This document shows positions 1 to 10,300 of a stretch of 61,659 nucleotides of DNA, in pieces (position 1 is the first letter of the stretch; each line of letters opens with the position of its first letter). Under the pieces are notes generated by a model, which was not told the DNA's origin, made no database searches, and saw nothing but the letters and a program-made list of their open reading frames with translations. This DNA comes from Gnetum montanum (taxonomy: Eukaryota; Streptophyta; Gnetopsida; Gnetales; Gnetaceae), in the NCBI GenBank assembly GCA_015680685.1, contig MNCI01011050.1, positions 11,971-73,629 on the forward strand, given 5' to 3'. A program made the position numbers and the translations under genes.

Positions 1-36
1 TGAAAGGCCCCTAACATTCCATGAACAACACTTCAT
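1..36 (-). CDS. LINE A ORF2, first 12 codons (runs off left edge)
   Basis: The minus-strand ATG at 36 opens a frame reading MKCCSWNVRGLS. The SWNVRGL motif begins the apurinic-like endonuclease domain of plant L1 ORF2 proteins, and LINE B has the matching MNLLSWNVRGL at 6021. The rest (endonuclease, reverse transcriptase, zinc knuckle) lies left of the window. ORF1 ends 114 bases upstream, the usual tight ORF1-ORF2 spacing. Confidence 0.75.
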   Translation of the reverse strand, partial: MKCCSWNVRGLS

Positions 37-149
37 TGGGTTTGTGTAGAAGAAGGAGGATCCTCCTCAACCAACAAGGCCTTAAAAGAATTCCTAGATT
101 CAAAGTTGTTAACTAGAGGACGTCGAGCACTTGTTCTTTTGTTAATGGA

Positions 150-1226
150 CTAGCTAGCACTAGTCGATGATCGATGCCCTTTATGGAAGGCAATGAAGAT
201 AGGGTTATCACGTGTGACTGAGGCATAAGATTTCAAGGTAACACGCTCCCAACCACTAGTAGCATCTTTTGGGGCCCTTTCCTGATTAAGAGGAGTCTTA
301 GTAACATTAGTATCATTGGTTCTCATATCATCCACGTCGGACACCTTAGAATCCGAAGAAGAAGGTTTAGTTGATTGATCCTCGACATTATCCTTGCCTA
401 TGTCCTGAGATATGTTTTGAGATTTTAGTTCTTCACTAACTTGTTCTGCTAAAATTCGCTCAGCTTCAAGCTTGGCCAGTAACTTCGGGCATTGAGCTTT
501 ACGATGGTTCCGATCGAGGCAGTAATAACAACTGTTGGGAAGTGTAAGATATGAGATTTTCTGAACAAAGGTTTTTCCTTTTACATTAACTTCTAGTGAA
601 TCAGCACGTGGTTTTTGCATATCGATTTTGATGCACACTCATCGAGTAGGTCGTGGATGGAAGCCTAAAAAGCTCTTCATTCCGATGACTTCCCCAACTT
701 GTGCAGCAAGGATATCAACATGGGGAGAAATATGAGGAGGGAGTCCTGGAAATTCGATCCAAACCGGCAAAATACTTTTGCTAGCTTTTGCAGGATCGAA
801 ATCCTCCTTCCAAGGTTGAAGGACTAAAAAAGAGCCATAAACATCCCAAATAGACTATTGTTTCACGAACTCTGCCATAGCCTTAGTTTCAAAAGCAAAC
901 AGAAAAAAACCTTTTGTGAGATTGGAAGCTAAGGTTATTCTAATATTACGAGGTTCCCAAAATTTTTTAACCCAATCTTGGAACACCGAGGCAGGAGGAA
1001 TCCTACCAGTGAAGAAGCCAATTGTGTATAGGTAAGTAAATGTTTGTACGATTTGGTCAAAAATGTCTTCCGAAAAGTCAAAATGTAAAACAGAATCATT
1101 TGCATCCATATTGGTTGAGTTGTCAATAGGCTGTGAGTCAATGTTAATATTGGAGGATTCCATTATTTTACGTTTTTTTCCCCCAACATCAACATGAGAG
1201 CAAGAAGACAAAGCGGATTGGGTCAT
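150..1226 (-). pseudogene. LINE A ORF1: DUF4283 plus CCHC zinc-knuckle RNA-binding protein, two in-frame stops
   Basis: One frame runs from the ATG at 1226 to the stop at 150, about 358 codons, broken only by a TAG at 857-855 and a TGA near 640. The first third holds a DUF4283-like domain: hydrophobic segments around GFFLFAF, then WIEFPGLPPH shortly after the first stop. A knuckle CYYCLDRNHRKAQC (C-X2-C-X4-H-X4-C) sits near 540-500, and a Ser/Thr/Asp-rich tail follows. By family knowledge this protein binds the LINE RNA and forms the ribonucleoprotein needed for target-primed reverse transcription. The two nonsense changes without frameshift suggest a moderately young copy. Confidence 0.85.
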
Positions 1227-1800
1227 GCAGACCCATTGAGCCTAAACCTAGCCAATTCAAAAAAGCAAAAAGAAAATATGAAAAAACCAAACAGAACACA
1301 ATGGAACAAACTCACCGGGTTTATTAACGGATGATAATTTTAGGCAACGCACATGTGATGATCACAACCAACTTTGGATTCCTTCAACGTGCCCCGCCGA
1401 AACAATGTAGGTCGTTTTCAGAAACTCTAATCCAGAACGATCGAATTCTCCACATTTTTGCCACCCATGATGGAATTAATCCTTTGTATGCAAAGATCCG
1501 ATCTGCAATTCTGAGTTTAAATTTGGGTCCGCCACCAACGTCTATCGATCCCTTTGATTCCTTTCCACGATCACGAAAGAGAGACTGTTGTGCCTGCTTC
1601 CACCGTATTTTCTGTTTAGCGTAATTTGATCTTGGATCAAAGGGTAATTCTCGGCAGGGATCGTGCAGTAGCAATGGTCTTAAGAACGGACGCCAGAAAT
1701 TCTATCCCCAAGGAAACCAGAGCACAGCAGATCTGCTCGTTGCTGCCGATGTTGAATGTTTTTTCCCGTCCACCAACAAAAAGTTGAATCAGGGGGGGTG
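1227..1800 (-). other. LINE A 5' leader region
   Basis: Between the LINE A ORF1 start and the end of LINE B. It is less AT-rich than the surroundings and has a 96-codon open stretch (1674-1384, minus) with no motif I recognise. By position it is the LINE 5' untranslated/internal promoter region. The open stretch is probably chance. Confidence 0.5.
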
Positions 1801-2115
1801 TCAGACCCGAAAAGAAGTTCTATTGATATTAATAGTGTATCAGTAGTGTATCAATTACAGTAACATGAACAAGTCATAGGGTTAAGGGGAAGGGGAAGCT
1901 GAGAGTACTATGCATGAAACTCGGAACAGCCTTATAAATAAACAAGTCTTAAAGGAGGAAACCCGAATCGGGGCACCACCAAATGTCCACCCATGCTGAC
2001 TCGTTACAAGATAAAATGACATAGAATTAGATAAGGAAGAAAGCTCTCAATTAAGGATAGAGAGAGTTCCAATGGTGACTCCTCACAATAGAAAGGGAAA
2101 GCTTCTTTGCAAAGA

Positions 2116-5100
2116 TTATTGATGATGAGTGTTACTGAAATGCACAAGTCTTTCCCACAGCTGCAAAAGATGAACCAACTGATGTCTATCTAGATTGAAC
2201 TTGGATGCTTGAGATGTGAGTTGGAAATGAATGAGACAAAAGATTTGCAACTTCTCCAACCTCGTGAGCAAATATTTATTAAAATAATCTATCCTTTGAA
2301 ATATAACATTGCATCTTTGCTTCCAAATATAATATAAAATAGTAGGCCTAATAACTTTCCATAGAAACTTGAGATTAGCAAAAGTAATGTTTAAAAAGCC
2401 AAATATGGCATCCTCAAATAGCTTGTATGAAGGAAAAACTATGAAAGCCCACTCCCACACATACTGAGCAAAGGAACAATGCCAAAACACATGGACAAAG
2501 TCATCTTGTCCACCACAGAGAGGGCAATTGGGATTGGGAATTCCTAGATATTCTAACCGTTTACCAATAGGTAGACCATGGTGGAGGAGACACCAGAGGA
2601 ACTGTTTAATTTTAGGAAGGGTCAGAACTTTTCAAATATTTTGGAAGAGAGGGATCCAAAATGATACTGACTCATGTTTGTGCCAATGCTTATTGTAGCG
2701 TTGAATGACCTCGGATAGGTCATGCATAAGATGAAAGAGAATAGATGGTCGGTAGGGTAAGAGTTTAACCCTATTAAGCCATTGAAGGCTTTGAAAAGGG
2801 CTTTGCACTGTAACATCAATGTGCCAATGACCATGGAGAAAGGAGTAGATCTGGACTAGGCAATGGTTCATTATAGCCAGCTCCCCATACAAATTGCTAA
2901 ACTCAACCCCTGAAATCCAATGACTAGCCAACCTAAGACAATTCAAGGAGATGACACCTTTCCGAAACCACGAGGTAGCCACCTTAACCTTTGTGATGGC
3001 AAGGGGAGCGGGCGACAGAGGTAACCACCACGGACATAATCTAGAGAGGATAGTAGGGTTGATCTTGATGTTAGTCCAATCTATGTAACTGTGTAGAATT
3101 TGCCAAGCCCTCTAGATGCTTTTGAAAACATGAGATCCTGGAAGAATGATAGTGAGGGGGCAAAATATCCAATTGACAAAATGGATGTCTTTCTAGAAGG
3201 GCTTGTTTTTAGGAAATGCTTGATGAAGCCTTAATTGGAGGAGGGTCCCAATGATGTCTGAGGCATCTAAATGTTGAACCATGTTTTTAGGAAATGCTTG
3301 ATGAAGCCTTAATTGGAGGAGGGTCCCAATGATGTCTGAGGCATCTAAATGCTGAACCAACCACTTAGCAACCAAGATAATTTCCTGCTTATAGGAATTC
3401 AAAAGACCTAATCCACCTTTATTCTTGGGGAGAGTAACAATATTCCAAGCGACTCGATGAAATCCTTTCTGAGAATCTTTAGAGGACCACATAAAGTCAC
3501 AAAATAACTGTTCAAGCTTCTGGTAGGCAGCTTGGAAGGGGGCCCAACACGAAGAGTAATACACATGGGTTGATGCACATATGGACTTACAAACAAGGTA
3601 TTTACCCACAAGTGTGAGAGGTTTAGTCTTCCATTTATCAAGTTTCTTTTGAATCCAAAAAATAACTTGCTCCCAGAGAGTAGAGGTTGAACCTCTAAAA
3701 TGAAAAGGGATCCCCATAATCTTAACGATGTCTTGATCCTAGAGCCGCTTCCAATTATAGTTGGTCACATGGTTTTAATTGCCTGAAAAGCTATAAACAA
3801 AGGATTTATTCCAATTTATAGTGGAACCTGAGAGTGTACAATATTACTCCACCCTTGATAAGAGGCGGTGCAAATTGGCGGCTGTGTTTTGAACTAGAAA
3901 GAAAGAGTTGTCAGCAAAGTGCATATTGAGGAGCTATTGTTGAGAGGAAGATAGGCAAACCCCAGTGAGAACTTTCATTTGAATGTCCACATTAATCTAA
4001 TGACAAAGAAAGTTTGTGGCGATGATAAAGAGATAGAGGGCGAGAGGACAACCTTGTCGCACTGACCTATGTATTGGAAAGGAAGAGGTAATGTCAAAGG
4101 TAGTGGCTATTCTTGTAGTAGCATCTAAGAATAAGCATTTCACCATATGCAGGAACTTAGGTAACCAAGTTTGGTCATGGTCTGCAAGATAAAATCCCAC
4201 TTTATGTTGTCGTAAGCCTTGGCATAATCAAGTTTCACTAGGAGAATATCTTGTCCATCATCCTCGGCCCACTTGAGACCTTCTCATGCTGCAACCACAT
4301 TGTCTAAAATATATCTACCAAGAACAAATCTTGTTTGTTGGGGAGATATGATCTGGCCAGGAATTTTTTTCAGTCATAAGGCTATGCACTTAGCCCAAAT
4401 TTTATACACTACATTGAGGAGAGTTATGGGATGCCAATTGGAGATATCGGCAAGATCCCCAAACTTGGGGAGGAGACAAATTACCCCTTAATTTAGATTC
4501 GGCCCGAGGGAGCCAATTAATATAGCCTTGTTAATGACCTGCAGAAGATCATTTCCCACCAAATCCCAATGATTTTGAAGAAATTCTACGGGGAAACCAT
4601 CATAACTAGGAGCGTTTCCCTGACTTAACTTAGAACAGGCCACCTGTAGCTCCACCAGAGTGATATTAGCGTCAAGACTTTGTAGCATAGTGGAGTTGAT
4701 AAGATGAGGATAATTGAGGGTGGTAGCCTTGAACAAAGAGATGTCCATTGGGGTTGCTGCAAAAAGGGTTTCATAGTGATTCTTGAGAAAAGAGAGGATA
4801 CTTTTGTGGTCAGTAATTGTGGTACCATCGCTAGAGATTTTGTCTATAGAATGTGAAGGGGAAGCAAAATTGAGATACTTAAAAAATTCCTTACAATGTT
4901 CTTCTTGAATATTTAACCAAGTGAGCTGCCTTTTAGTTAGGGCACTTTGTGCTCGGTACACATCCCAATGTTGAAAGGCTAATCTTGCTCTAGCTAGCTT
5001 CTCATGAACTAGAGTGTTGAAGGGATCTTGAGCTAGTCTATTAGTGAGATGTTCAATAGTGAGGCAAATTTTGTTGTATTCTTGTCTGGCCCAAGTAGCC

Positions 5101-6021
5101 ACTACCTTACCATATGAACGAGCAAAGTTCCACACTCGACATGAAGCCCGATGCCACCAGTTAATCCAATCCACCTAATTTAGGGACCTAGGTTCGGCAT
5201 TCCAAAGGTTGGATAGAAGAAGTTGGGCTGCAGGAGAAGAAAAATAATTGTTGTGTAGTCAGAAAAGATGGAATTTTCGTTGGTAAGGGCTACCATGAAT
5301 CTTGATGGATAGGAAGATGGTCTGATAAGGTGGCATGGTGATGAACCATGGTAGTGGAGAAGGCTTGCCAGAAGGAAAGGATGGAGAAATAGAACCTATC
5401 TAACCTACTACAGATGCGAATCTACCCAAGAAGGAGATTGCTCCAGGTAAGTCTGTGGAGGGGAATGCCCATGGAGGTGTCTGCCCCATTAGAAAGATCA
5501 AACCTTTTCTTGAAGGTGGACCAAGTTTGATACTCAAGATTGGGTAGGTGAAAAAACACCCCACCGAGCTTATCTTGAGGGAATTCAACCATATTAAAAT
5601 CTCCTCCGAAGATCCAAGGAACTGGGGGGAAAATAATTTGCAAGTTCTTGCCAAAGGAGAGCCCCTTCTGCAGAGTTGTTTGGGGCATAAATCTAGCAAA
5701 TACCAAATGGGCCATGCGAGGAAGAGAAGGTGGCCCAGGAAACTCTATGCCCAGAATCAGAACCACTTTGAAGGATTTTAGTTTTCCAGTAGGGCAAAAG
5801 GAGAATGGCCATGCCTCCTTTCCCGCTCGTATGGGATGTTGCTAGGATTGAAGAGTGAGGAAGAAAATAATGGGCTGAAAAGGATAAAGGGTGGCTGAAA
5901 CCTTAATTTCTTGAAGGAGAACGAAATCAAAAGCTATATTAAGACTAGAAATAAAGTTTCCTTCTCACTTCTGTTGAAGCCTACCAGTAAGGCCTCGAAC
6001 ATTCCATGAAAGGAGGTTCAT
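2116..6021 (-). pseudogene. LINE B ORF2: endonuclease, reverse transcriptase and terminal zinc finger (decayed)
   Basis: The ATG at 6021 starts MNLLSWNVRGL. Order along the protein: an EEP endonuclease with GGDFNMVEFPQD (about 5600); a linker with SYDGFPVEFLQNHW (about 4580); RT motif A as LVKLDYAKAYDNIKWDF (about 4230); RQGCPLALYLFIIA (about 4050); the catalytic box as HFADNSF (about 3915), where the usual FADD has Asn for the second Asp; thumb/connection region 3717-3193; and a zf-RVT finger CPLCGGQDDFVHVFWHC near 2525-2475. The span of about 1300 codons is normal for plant L1 ORF2. Several stops, frameshifts and the Asp-to-Asn change make it inactive. A 78-bp in-frame duplication lies at 3205-3360. 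Confidence 0.9.
3205..3360 (-). repeat. 78-bp in-frame tandem duplication inside LINE B ORF2
   Basis: Two adjacent copies, 3205-3282 and 3283-3360, differ at about two positions. The unit is 26 codons, so the minus-strand frame stays open through both and the peptide LDASDIIGTLLQLRLHQ occurs twice. It is younger than most of the decay in this LINE. Confidence 0.95.
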
Positions 6022-6059
6022 GGAGAAACAAGGAGCAGTTTGGGTGAGAGGTCAACGAA

Positions 6060-6848
6060 AGGTTAGAATGTCAAAGTATCAACTTTTATTGTTCTTGACA
6101 GGAGGGCAAAGGAGTTTTTGGTAGAGACAAGGGCCATGGAAGTGTTCAGTGGAGAGGAGCTTGAGGGAGGAGTAGAACTAAAGGAAGCTTTGACTCGTTT
6201 CCTTCCACTACCCGCCACGAACTCATCCACCGAGATTGAGTCCGTGACTACCTTAGAGGCGATGACATGGATGGAGGTGTGAGTACCTGATTGTTGTCTT
6301 TGTGGCTTGGAGGGGCTAGATTGACAGGAGGATTGTGGAGCTGTTGGGAAAGGTGAGTCGAATTTAAAGGATACTGAGGGTGGACGTGATGTTGTGACTG
6401 GGGAACAGGTTTTCTAAGATGCTATAGGTTGTTTTTTCCTGGCTAGGATGGGGCACTTCAATATATGATGCTCGACTCTATGACAATAGCTACACGAGTT
6501 TGGAAGGTAAAATTAGTCCACTTTTTGGGTGAAGAGTTTTCCACCAGCAGCCAAGGTTAATGAGGTCTTCTGAAGAGCGATGTTTAGTTCAATACAATAA
6601 CGACGAATTTGAGTTCCATTAATCACCGTACAATGCTCGAAAATAATAAGACCCAAGGTGCTTACAATGTTCCTCTCCATAGATGAGAAAATAAGTGGAA
6701 GATTGGGCAATTCCACGTAACAGGGAATTATATTAAAAGCCGGGTCGTTGACATTAAAGTCAAATCCCACGCACGTGCTATTAAAGTTGCATTCTGTGTT
6801 GGAAAAATTTTTAAAGAGAGAGCCTTGATTCTGAAAAATCAAAATCAA
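6060..6848 (-). pseudogene. LINE B ORF1, C-terminal part: DUF4283 remnant and CCHC knuckle
   Basis: The open stretch 6848-6513 contains the second half of a DUF4283-like domain (VNDPAFNIIPCYVELPNL), ending in QKVD. In the next frame, just downstream (about 6510-6465), lies a knuckle CSYCHRVEHHILKC with C-X2-C-X4-H-X4-C spacing. A Ser/Thr-rich tail continues to about 6060. The N-terminus is missing because the element is 5'-truncated at 6850. Same role as the LINE A ORF1. Confidence 0.8.
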
Positions 6849-7120
6849 GTAATATGCATTTGCTTATAAAATGGCTTACCCTAAAATTAAATACAAATAT
6901 CTATTTTTTCTTATACTAGTTTCAACATTTTATGCTTAGTTACTACCAACAAATTTCTAAATTGTAACATTGAGCTTACTAGCTGAATAGCCCATTATTA
7001 CAAGTTCAATGCTAAGAAAATTTAGTTACTATGGACAAATTTCTGAATTTTTCTTAAGGTAGTATAAATTTCTGAATTTTGTTATAGTAGGTTCAACATC
7101 TTATGCTTAATTACTACAAA

Positions 7121-7277
7121 CAAATTTTTAAATTCTAACATTGAATAAGCTTACGAGTTGACTTGCCACTTGTATGCACAATTGAAAATTGAACTCACAA
7201 TCAAAGATGCATGCACAACTAACAATTCAACTAGCAAGCTCATTCAACATTAGAAAAGAAAAAATTTCTAAATTTTT
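7121..7277. repeat. Inverted repeat (hairpin) within LTR1 copy A
   Basis: Left arm about 7121-7165 and right arm about 7227-7277 are imperfect reverse complements (left core ctaacattgaataagctta, right core caagctcattcaacattag), around a loop of about 60 bases. The same arms and loop recur in copy B at about 39275-39435. Confidence 0.7.
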
Positions 7278-7488
7278 CTTAGGGGAATTCACTTCAATCT
7301 TAAATTTTTTAATCTTTAACATATGCATAGGATATGGATCAAACTATCTCACAAGAAGGATTTGGAGACACCAAATATATGCCTTTGGTAGAGGGTATTT
7401 AAAGGCTACTTCCCTTTTGGAATAGGGCTAGAAGGAGTATGCAGATCCACTTGGATTCCATGCTAACTTAACCATCATTTTCTCCTTT

Positions 7489-7496
7489 TATAAATA
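7489..7496 (+). promoter_or_regulatory. TATA box of LTR1 copy A
   Basis: TATAAATA about 540 bases before the PBS. It is conserved at 39659-39666 in copy B inside a long conserved block, consistent with the LTR core promoter. Confidence 0.6.
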
Positions 7497-8037
7497 CATA
7501 TTCCAAATCCTCTATGTTAGCAACACACAAGTATGTAGCTAGAGCTAAGGCTTTTGGTGCAAGCAACTCTCCTACTCTCTACAAAAGGAGTTTAGGTCTA
7601 GGTGTGTGTGTTTAGAGTCATCTAGGATTATATCTAGTTGAAGCATATCACTAGTGAGTCATGTGATATGTGTTTTAGTCCCTTATGATTGTATGTGCAT
7701 TCTATCTTTGGCTAGCAACTGATGTGTATGATAGGAGTGCAATCCTAGTTATCTTTAGGATTGTTGTAGCTTACATATATGCTAGTGCTCTCTATGGTCT
7801 TTGTATGTGTGTGTGTCTTGTTGGCCCTATCACTTATATTATTATTATCTATGGTGTCCTCATGATACCCCAGTTTATTAAGCTAAATTATGACATGCAT
7901 GTTACATACTCTTGATGTCCTCATAGGCTCTATGTTTGCCGAGGCATAGTTCATCCTGAGCTTGCTTTGAAGTACTTGGTGTTTTTGTGGCTCAAGGTAA
8001 TGCCAAATGATGCTCTCTAGTGTTGTGTAATTACTCT

Positions 8038-8050
8038 TGGTATCAAAGCC
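8038..8050 (+). promoter_or_regulatory. Primer-binding site for initiator tRNA-Met (copy A)
   Basis: tggtatcaaagcc differs by one base (A for G) from TGGTATCAGAGCC, the complement of the 3' end of plant initiator tRNA-Met. Copy B has tagtatcaaagcc at 43273. It lies immediately 3' of LTR1, as expected for first-strand priming. Confidence 0.8.
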
Positions 8051-8283
8051 TTGGTTTTGGCTTACAAAGAAGACCCATTTAGATTTTTGTGCAAAAATAA
8101 TTCTGAGTAGTAAAGTTGGTTAGTGAAATATAGAAGAAACAAATTCTATTCTAGTAGTTGATCCTTATGACAATTTAAAAAGAAGACCCTATCATGCATT
8201 GAGATTGGGACAAAGTGTTAGATTAGTGCTTCTCATTACAATGTGATACTTCTATATGTGGCTCTTAGTGTTTCTATCGATGC
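8051..8283 (+). other. Start of internal region of the LTR1 element, possible gag start remnant
   Basis: A short conserved stretch shared with copy B (43286-43523). In both copies one plus frame reads EETNSILVVDPYDNLKR from about 8130 (43365 in B), with ATA where an ATG may have been. It stops within about 30 codons and shows no domain. It is then interrupted by a TGATGAG-family LTR at 8284. Confidence 0.4.
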
Positions 8284-9427
8284 TAATGAGCAATGAGAGT
8301 TCCCAACACTCAACCATATAAGTCACAAGTGTACACGTGCAACTAGATTGTAATCTAGTTGATAATGTAAGCATACTAGCAATTTGATGATAACTTTGTG
8401 ATTATTTTCTTCTCACCAAAGTTAGTAAAGAGCAAAATGTATGGTTTAACTCTTAGTGAGGTATATGATTAAATGATGTTATATGGCTCTAAGTGTGTTA
8501 ACAAAAAATATCGTGAAATGGGTATAAATTCTATCAACTAAGAATAATGAAAATATAAAGCTAATCTAGCCTAATGGTGATAAATATTCATTCTTGGTTT
8601 GTCATACACATCCTAAGTTGATGTAATTATCACTGGAATTATTAAGTAACTTTACTACTGAGTGAATCAACTACAGCTACTACTAGGTTACTAGATAGTT
8701 ACACTTTTTGCATAAAACCAATTGTACTTATTCTGCCCATACTAACAAACACGGGAATAGTAAAAGACTTAGGAAATGTGAATAAAAATAAGAAAGTAAA
8801 TTGCATAGAAATATAAATCTAATCTAAGTAAAGTGCTGCAATAGCAAAGAACAATATCAGTCTTTATTTCTACTCATGAATTATGTCCATGAATAATACA
8901 CACAAATAAAGATCCCAAACAATTATAGTTTACTGCACTGTGGGAATTCACAACTAACTCTATCTTTACAAAAACAAACTACAAGAATTTTACTAAGTGT
9001 TAGCAAAAACACATCCTTAAATATGAGAGTGGTGTGATTTTCAAATCGTTTATGGCAACAATAAAAAATAAATTGATAGAAAAATACAAGAATATATCCT
9101 TGACAAAAACAAGAAAAACCCAAACAAGAAAGATGCTCCTAGATCTTTATATTAGCTCAGAGAGAATTTTTCAATCACAATGAACAATAGAGAATGGAAA
9201 AGAAGATAGCATAAAAATGAAAGCCAAAACACACTACCTTCAAGGCTTCCTTGAAATCATATTTATAGTATGAAATGGACATCCACAAGTATTGTTAACC
9301 AAATGTAGACTAGACATTAACAACAACAAAATGATTAGAAATGAACAATAGTTTACATTAACTACATTGCAAATATTTGTAGTTAAATACTCAAGACTGC
9401 AATATATTACAACATAACTATTGTAAT
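8284..9427 (-). repeat. TGATGAG-family LTR, copy A of Element 4's LTR
   Basis: It begins TAATGAGCAATGAG (normally TGATGAG) and has the 'ctcaaccata' block near its start, shared by every LTR of this family in the window. It matches 43524-43704 joined to 52125-52809 in copy B. A minus-strand TATA box (tatttata on plus) lies near 9258. Its U3 end is interrupted by Element 1 at 9428, so no terminus or polypurine tract is seen. Copy A carries about 200 extra bases before the TATA box compared with copy B. Confidence 0.7.
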
Positions 9428-10281
9428 TGATGAGCAGTGAGGTACCCCTGTGCCCAACCATATGAATCACAAGCATTCACACGTGATCTGGTCGAATTCT
9501 GTAGACCTTGAGTTTTTAAGTACACTAGTTCTAAGACGTGAAAGCTAATTGTGACAATCATTGTCTTCTCAACTATACTTGTGGAGATTAATTGTATGGT
9601 TAAGTATAATTGAGGTACATGATTTTTATTATTTTATATTTTATTTGTCTATGATTAATAACAAGTTGAAACTTAATTTATGAACCACTTTAATTAATCT
9701 AATTGCTTATCAATAGCTAACTATCCTAACATAAGTATCCAATTCCACTTTCTATACACATCCTGAACACATATGATGCTGCTGAGTTACCAAACATTAA
9801 GTATTACTAGGATTACCCAGAGTCATATGCATGCTCGAAGCAGTCATGCTTATCTTCTTAATTAAGTTCTATTTAATCTAGTTATCTTATTTTAGCTTAA
9901 TTACTTGGAAGCATTAATGGAAATTGCATAAAACATTAAATACATGAATAAAATATTTAAGCTAGCCAAGGTGTTGCAAGGTTTGATCAAAAAGCTCATA
10001 TTTATTACCACACAAATGGCCATGCTCAAGTACAACACTACTCGAATAAAGATTTGTACACTCAACGAATTCTATTGTGGGCACTTTGGAAAATATTCTA
10101 ACTCTAGAGAAAAGAAATTGCAAGAGCTCTACTATGCTATGACAAAAAATATATCAAAATCGTGTGCCCAAGTGCTATATTTATAGGGTAGCACATTTCC
10201 CACAATATCAAATATTCAACATCGCATCTTGGGACACAATATCGGATACTCGACATTGTGACTACAAAATATGATTCATCA
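9428..10281 (-). repeat. Element 1 3' LTR (left)
   Basis: 854 bases, TGATGAGC...GATTCATCA, paired with 38040-38923. Minus-strand TATA box TATAAATA at 10185-10178. Upstream of it on the minus strand (10195-10265) is a group of degenerate GATATC-like palindromes (aatatcaaatattcaac, caatatcggatactcg). A long diverged pair implies an old insertion. Confidence 0.9.
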
Positions 10282-10300
10282 TTCCTCCACGACTAAATGA
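10282..10300 (-). promoter_or_regulatory. Element 1 polypurine tract
   Basis: On the minus strand CATTTAGTCGTGGAGGAA directly abuts the LTR start TGATGAAT. The same position in Elements 3, 4 and 5 reads TYAGTYRTGGGGGTA or a decayed form. This is the plus-strand DNA primer site. Confidence 0.8.

Larger units (their letters stand above)
1..1800 (-). mobile_element. LINE A: 5' half of a plant L1-type non-LTR retrotransposon
   Basis: On the minus strand the order is a leader of about 570 bases, ORF1 (1226 to 150), then the first codons of ORF2 (36 to 1), after which the window ends. ORF1 has a DUF4283-type nucleic-acid-binding domain and a CCHC knuckle, and ORF2 opens with the SWNVRGL motif found at the start of plant L1 endonucleases. 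The 5' boundary near 1800 is approximate: it is where the 3' untranslated sequence of LINE B stops. The leader is present, so this copy may have been full length. No target duplication could be tested because the 3' end lies outside. Confidence 0.8.
1800..6850 (-). mobile_element. LINE B: 5'-truncated plant L1-type non-LTR retrotransposon
   Basis: Minus-strand order: C-terminal half of ORF1 (6848 to about 6060), ORF2 (6021 to 2116), 3' untranslated region to about 1800. ORF1 begins inside its DUF4283 domain and meets AT-rich repeat sequence at about 6850, so the 5' end was lost, which is typical of incomplete target-primed reverse transcription. Coding parts hold many stops and frameshifts. 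LINE A starts at the 3' end without an evident gap. Confidence 0.85.
6890..8037 (+). repeat. LTR-like repeat, copy A (LTR1)
   Basis: This segment recurs at 39050-43272 with the same order of landmarks: a doubled 'ttcaacatyttatgcttarttac' module (about 6920 and 7087), an inverted repeat, a TATA box at 7489-7496, then the stretch ending just before the primer-binding site at 8038. TATA box plus PBS in the plus direction indicate the 3' part of a plus-oriented LTR. I could not fix the LTR start; similarity to copy B begins near 6890, next to the LINE B junction. Open frames inside (7685-7915) have a counterpart in copy B but show no known domain. Confidence 0.65.

Noticed and set aside
1331-1674. 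Open frames on both strands in the LINE A leader
   Set aside because: No motif; both strands open over the same GC-richer stretch, as expected by chance.
4273-4491. Plus-strand open frame inside LINE B
   Set aside because: Antisense shadow of the RT region, whose minus-strand motifs are clear.
7685-7915. 76-codon hydrophobic open frame, with a relative at 39806-40039
   Set aside because: Within the transcribed part of LTR1; no signal or domain, and the two copies differ by indels that are not codon-preserving, so coding is not supported.
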